Shown piece after piece: positions 60,052 to 64,000 of a stretch of 64,000 nucleotides of DNA. The stretch's first letter is position 1, and every line of letters starts with the position of its first letter. Source of the stretch: Diphasiastrum complanatum (Eukaryota; Streptophyta; Lycopodiopsida; Lycopodiales; Lycopodiaceae); NCBI GenBank assembly GCA_029204225.1, contig CM055093.1, positions 20,248,595-20,312,594 on the forward strand, read 5' to 3'. The notes under the pieces were generated by a model. It ran no database searches and had not been told where the DNA came from. It was given only the letters and a program-made list of their open reading frames with translations. The translations under genes and the position numbers were made by a program.

Positions 60052-60699
60052 AAAATTGTCAACTAGTAGTATTTTCCTAACTTGAGATTTTGTAGGCCTA
60101 TGGCCAAATAAAAGTTAGAGATAGGTTCATACATGTATGTAGAGGCCCAAAGTATGTGTACACTACTTTTGAGGTCACATTAATTAGAGGAGGTCGAGTG
60201 TGGAGCTCTTCTATTGGCTCATAATTTGGTGCATTCCTATTTGACCAAATTTCTAGGTATATGGGTGAATCCTATTGGACCCCAATTTTAGCCTATCATA
60301 AGACAAGTGGCCAAGAGGCACTATGGCTGCTATAAATAGCCATCTCCACGAGTATGTACACATCTCATTTTCATTCTATTGAATGAATGTTATGCTCTTT
60401 GAAGGTCCATCTTCTTCTCTCTCACTTTTTTGTTCATATCTTGCATTCTAGCCACTAGAATTGTGATTTCTTTGTTGCTATGGCTTCACACGTGTGAAAT
60501 GCAGGTTGTAGGCTCTGAAGTACGGACAGGGACAGCAAGTTTCTGTTTGTGGAAGCTTATGATCAGATTTTGATGTTTAGTTGATGTTTAGTATGCTTAA
60601 CATCACAATTTCTATCATTTTTTCAATCTAGATGTGCATAACTTCCATGGCCAAGATCTTTATGAAACTTTAGCATCTTTTGGATCTGAGTTTTTCACA
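60047..60699 (+). repeat. 3' LTR of element A
   Basis: 653 bp, same sequence as the 5' LTR by side-by-side reading, including the TATA box (60331-60338) and the palindrome (60485-60498). Confidence 0.98.
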
Positions 60700-60738
60700 C
60701 ATGACAAGTACACTATTTTCACATGTGGAAAGAGGCTT
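60700..60738 (-). repeat. 5' LTR of element F, remainder after element A
   Basis: After the CATGA duplication, TTTTCACATGTGG…AGAGGCTT continues the C/F LTR (compare TTTCACATGTGGGAATAGGCT near 30215). The resemblance stops at about 60738. Confidence 0.75.
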
Positions 60739-61458
60739 CGTTTGTGACTGAGAGGACGAAGTCGAGAGATGTCCGAAGCCATGAGAACAACTATACAAAG
60801 GGATCCCTGTGACGGACCACCTCACCAACTGAACCGAGATCAATTTTGTATTTTTTTTTATTTTTCTTCACACGGAATGCCATTCACCTCGATGGAGCCG
60901 CCGGCCAATGTAAACCTATTGCAATAGATTCCGAAGGCAAAAATGCCCACCAAAACTCAGAAAGGCTAGCAATATGAATTGTTTTGAAAGCACTACCGTT
61001 GCTCCTTTGTTGCCAAGCGAGAGAATTTCTTCAAGTAGTTGCAGTCGATATATTTTTATATTACATGAGGCTTTTAGCCTCATGTCCAATACCCACGTGC
61101 CATGTGACAAGCCATCACTAGCTACTCACACTCATATTCTATCGACAGCAACAAAATTCTCTACAAAAGGAAAGTAATTAACAAAATTAAAACTAAAATT
61201 GCACTTTCCATTATGGCACCGTAAGGCCATACCGCGGAACTCATACATCCACCTCGTAGGTTGGAAGGCCTTGGGGACATAACCTTTCACCCCTAAAGAG
61301 GACCTAACATTACAGGCTAACTGAGGCAAGGCCAAACACATGGGCTTGTGTTTGGTGTAGAGAGACCATGACACACATGCAGATCCTCTTTTGCTTTGCT
61401 TTTGCTTTTGCTTTTTTCATGCATGATTTTATTACTCCCAAACGCTACGCTGTGAAGG
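60739..61458. other. Upstream region of the gene at 61555
   Basis: GC-richer than the retroelement DNA and without a recognisable repeat. A 9-bp hairpin CATGAGGCT/AGCCTCATG lies at 61064-61084, and a run of CTTTTG units near 61390-61415. Confidence 0.5.
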
Positions 61459-61466
61459 CTATAAAT
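61459..61466 (+). promoter_or_regulatory. Predicted TATA box of the gene at 61555
   Basis: CTATAAAT lies about 90 bases upstream of the ATG, giving a predicted transcript start near 61490 and a 5' leader of about 65 bases. Confidence 0.65.
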
Positions 61467-61554
61467 TGATGCAGTAGTCAGCCAGCAGGCAGCTTATTCT
61501 GCTTACCTCTTTCTTGCTTTTCATCATCGTTTTTGCTGGTGTCCACGATCATCG

Positions 61555-62313
61555 ATGGAGCGCCATTGTGCTGCTGCTTCCCGAATTGCAGCAGATGAAC
61601 ATCAACGCCGTAATGCAGCAATATATTCGTCGTACCTGCCTACCTACAGATCATGCTTCAGCAGCAGACCTCTAGTTACTTCAGCTCAAATTATAGCTCC
61701 TAAGTATATGCACGCTGATCCCCCTCATGAAGACAGTCAACCTCAAACGACATTGCAGGTCATAAGACAGGAAGATGGAAACGATCATTTTTCTATGCTG
61801 GATCATGCGCCTCCGGATATCTGCAACTCGTGTAATCTCCTTGTGAAGTCCGATGAATCGGAGCAGCCCTACGTACATGAAGTGGCAAATGACAACAGTT
61901 GCAAAGTTTTCTTTCATCCAAACATACAGATGCCCAGTTCTGGATCAGCTACAGGCTACAAGTACTTGCACCTCAAGCCACGGCCATTTAATGATCATTT
62001 CGAGCTACGAAGAACGAAATCGGCGTCTGGGATTCCTATCTCTATATCGAATTCCTCAGATATACAAATCCTATTCAAGCGGGTCGAGGACATGCCGGGT
62101 AAGCCTAAATTATGCTCTATTGAAGAGCATCCGTGCCCGGAGAATGAATTCTCACAACCTTTGAAGAGAAATTATCCTGGTTTTTGTCTAAATACTTGCA
62201 TGGATGACGCCGAAAATGAGGCTGAGGAAACCGTGGCAACTAGGCAACACTTTGCTGACAAACTTTTCTGTTGTCTACCGGCCTTTGGTCGGAGAAAATA
62301 CTCTAGACCCTAA
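61555..62313 (+). CDS. Single-exon protein of unknown function, 252 residues
   Basis: An uninterrupted frame from ATG 61555 to TAA 62311, with higher GC than the surroundings and a well-placed TATA box. This is the only frame here that behaves like a host gene rather than a mobile-element part. I do not recognise the family. The protein is hydrophilic and Ser/His-rich, with no signal peptide or membrane segment. Near residues 150-180 LRRTKSASGIPISIS resembles a phosphorylation-type basic-Ser segment. An acidic stretch (DDAENEAEE) precedes a Cys-containing basic tail LFCCLPAFGRRKYSRP, where the paired Cys could be lipid-modified (inference). The gene may extend by splicing, but a single exon explains everything visible. 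Confidence 0.65.
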   Translation: MERHCAAASRIAADEHQRRNAAIYSSYLPTYRSCFSSRPLVTSAQIIAPKYMHADPPHEDSQPQTTLQVIRQEDGNDHFSMLDHAPPDICNSCNLLVKSDESEQPYVHEVANDNSCKVFFHPNIQMPSSGSATGYKYLHLKPRPFNDHFELRRTKSASGIPISISNSSDIQILFKRVEDMPGKPKLCSIEEHPCPENEFSQPLKRNYPGFCLNTCMDDAENEAEETVATRQHFADKLFCCLPAFGRRKYSRP

Positions 62314-62518
62314 TTCGGCAACCTCATGATAGAAGCTTGTGACATGTATTCCAGGTTGCTTTGATCATCTTAATTTCCGTCTGCTGCCTATGTCGACTAC
62401 TCTGATGAAATTTACATCAGTGTTACCATTTTTGTGATCTGATGACTCTAATTTGAAGAGGACCCTGGCTTTGTAGTGATGAGAAAAGCGCTTACCCAAT
62501 TATCAGTATCTTTCAGTG

Positions 62519-62860
62519 TGCTTCAGCTTTTTCTACTCGGAAACCTTCAGAAATTTGAAAATTTTGGCAAAAGTATAATACATCACTGCAATTCTTACTG
62601 TCCTTTGAGTCTGCCTGAACATTAGTTACTCATGATCAAGAAACCTTGACAAAAATTTGAAAATTCTAGCAAAATTAAAGTAGAATGGTTGACTGCTTCA
62701 ATTCTCACCATCCTTGAGTCTGCTTGAACTTGTTCTACTTAGAAATTACCTTTATAGTTTTGAAGATTTTTAAAAAGAGTTCAATTATATATTACTACAA
62801 TTCTCACTATCCTTGAGTCTGCTTGAACTTTTCTAGTCAGAAACCTTGTGACAGGCAGAT
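62519..62860. repeat. Tandem repeat of about 100 bp, three to four units
   Basis: The block CAATTCTCAC(T/C)(A/G)TCCTTGAGTCTGC(T/C)TGAAC recurs near 62588, 62700 and 62801, each followed by TCTACT…AGAAACCTT-like and GAAAATTT-like words. Units are 90-115 bases and clearly diverged. It lies just downstream of the gene at 61555. Confidence 0.75.
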
Positions 62861-63010
62861 ATGCTCAATATCCCTTCCCAGAATAATTTAGCTGGTTTGT
62901 AAGTATATTGTATTGTATTGATGATGCTCAATTGTGATATTTATGTATGGGGGAATGGTGTTTTTTAATGACCTTTGCACTCCAAAAAATGGTTGAATTA
63001 TGGTGAGACC
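62861..63010. other. Short spacer before element E
   Basis: AT-rich; nothing recognised. The bases just before 63011 (AGACC) would be the left target duplication of element E, but its right end is outside the window. Confidence 0.4.
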
Positions 63011-63747
63011 TGTGAAGAATTGAAAAAGATTATCTATGTTAGATATAGGGGTCTTATGTTTTTTACCTCAAGCATCTAGGTGTAGGATGTTGATAGGAAT
63101 AAATTTGGCATAGATGGCAAATTATGCATTTCCACTTGTAATGCCACTATTGAGCATAAATAGAGTAAGAGGCTAAACACTTGCCAATTAGAGTGTAGAC
63201 AAGTGTAAAGTTTTTGTTTGATGAATTCCAAGAGGTCCAATAGGATTTAGAGGTGGAACCTTGTGAGGTCCAATAGGAAATTGAGGTGTGCTTGAATATA
63301 GTCCAATAGAATTAAGAGGTGCATGGATCAATGATCCAATAGGATCAAGAGGTGACAAAATATGGTCCAATCATAGTTAAGCATAGTGATAGCTCGAGGA
63401 CCTACTAGTATCATTGTACTCCTCATTTTGAAGCTAATTGATTTGGTGATTTCATGGATTTTGTGAGTTATTGGATTTCTAGCTTTCTCTCTCTACCCGA
63501 GAGCTCATGATGCATTTTCTCTCTCTATCCGAGGAGAGCAGCTTGTTTTTACTTAGATTATTTTTTGAATACTTCCCACACGTGTGAGTGAGAGTTGGAA
63601 GTGATTGAATGCATGTAGTAGTGTGTTTTTGCCATAGGATTCAAGATTGATCTTGAATCTCAATCTAGTCTTGATCTTGGTGCATCTACACACCTTAGGA
63701 GATCACAAGTACATGTAGTGGACAGTCCACACGTGTGAAATTCAGCA
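63011..63747 (+). repeat. 5' LTR of element E with five phased CCAAT boxes
   Basis: 737 bp. CCAAT begins at 63237, 63270, 63303, 63336 and 63367 (spacing 33, 33, 33, 31), each in a (G/A)TCCAAT(A/C) context, the first four followed by GAGGTG or a close match. Two CTCTCTCTA(C/T)CCGAG words (63486-63540) and two CACACGTGTG palindromes (near 63577 and 63730) follow. Confidence 0.92.
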
Positions 63748-64000
63748 TGGTATCAGAGCCTACCTAAGGTTACCATGCATTTTGATCCATCTAAGTAAAA
63801 AATTTTCATCAATCTTGAGCTAGAAGTTGTCAAGGCCCATTTTCCTAGCTATCTTGTTCAATCTTGGATCAAAAGAGATCAAAAGGACATTGATTGGGTC
63901 TGACCTGGTACTGTACGGAATCAGGTGCTCAGACACGTGTGAGGAACATCCAATTTTAGTTTGGAAGTTCTCTCTCATGTTTGATCCATTTATCTTGCTT
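63011..64000 (+). mobile_element. 5' end of Copia element E (D family), continues past window
   Basis: A 5' LTR (63011-63747) is followed by the priming site TGGTATCAGAGCC (63748-63760) and a leader that matches the leader of element D in reverse (CTACCTAAGGTTACCATGCA, CTTGAGCTAGAA, TAGCTATCTTGTTCAAT). Coding parts are beyond base 64000, so autonomy cannot be judged. Confidence 0.9.

Larger units (their letters stand above)
54839..60699 (+). mobile_element. Complete Ty1/copia retrotransposon A
   Basis: 5861 bp with two 653-bp LTRs in which I found no difference. The 5-bp duplication CATGA lies at 54834-54838 and 60700-60704. Priming site TGGTATCAGAGC (55492-55503), polypurine tract GAAGAGGGAG (60037-60046) and one uninterrupted gag-pol of 1316 codons are all present. 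It is the only element here with every part needed to transpose. It sits inside the LTR of element F. Confidence 0.98.

Overview
This window looks like nuclear DNA of a land plant with a large, repeat-rich, AT-rich genome. The evidence is a density of Ty1/copia LTR retrotransposons primed by initiator tRNA-Met (TGGTATCAGAGC), nested insertions, solo LTRs, long dinucleotide arrays, CACTA-like remnants and one compact single-exon gene of higher GC. A Penelope-like reverse transcriptase fragment and the absence of recognisable angiosperm genes fit a non-angiosperm (conifer, fern or lycophyte), but the species cannot be fixed from this sequence.

Layout. 1-6138 is a Copia element (B) whose 5' LTR ends at base 2. 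Its pol frame is open, but its gag has one nonsense codon and a 653-bp solo LTR of another family (A) sits at the gag/protease boundary. 8220-11425 is a decayed minus-strand Copia (I). 11426-21692 and 23538-46157 are two copies of one duplicated segment (S1, S2). Each holds a head-to-head pair of related transposase-like pseudogenes (P0 minus, P1 plus), an imperfect hairpin, a CACTA-type remnant and a stripped Copia (G). S1 gained a solo LTR (H1). S2 gained three Copia insertions: C (26037-30315), D (32611-36984) and H (38143-42711). Between S1 and S2 lies the 5' half of a second I element, carrying solo LTR H2. 46158-47260 holds two partial, same-direction Penelope-like RT copies. 49100-49850 is an LTR remnant and 50297-51193 is rich in microsatellites. 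51307-60738 is a minus-strand C-type element (F) whose LTR was hit by a complete element A (54839-60699). 61555-62313 is the only convincing host-type gene, and 63011-64000 is the start of another D-family element (E).

How it works together. Element A is the only complete Copia here. It has two LTRs with no difference that I could see, a CATGA target duplication, PBS, polypurine tract and a 1316-residue gag-pol with all catalytic residues. It could supply proteins to the others. Elements C, D, F and H (and the stripped G) have lost integrase and RT catalysis, in large part by in-frame changes, yet keep long open frames, terminal repeats and priming sites. This is what a parasitic, trans-mobilised set would look like. 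Several LTR families share an unusual promoter layout: a CACACGTGTG palindrome near GTAC boxes and, in the D group, four or five CCAAT boxes spaced about 33 bp apart.

Limits. All comparisons were made by eye. Family names beyond Copia, CACTA and Penelope-like are not assigned, and small boundary errors are possible for degraded elements.
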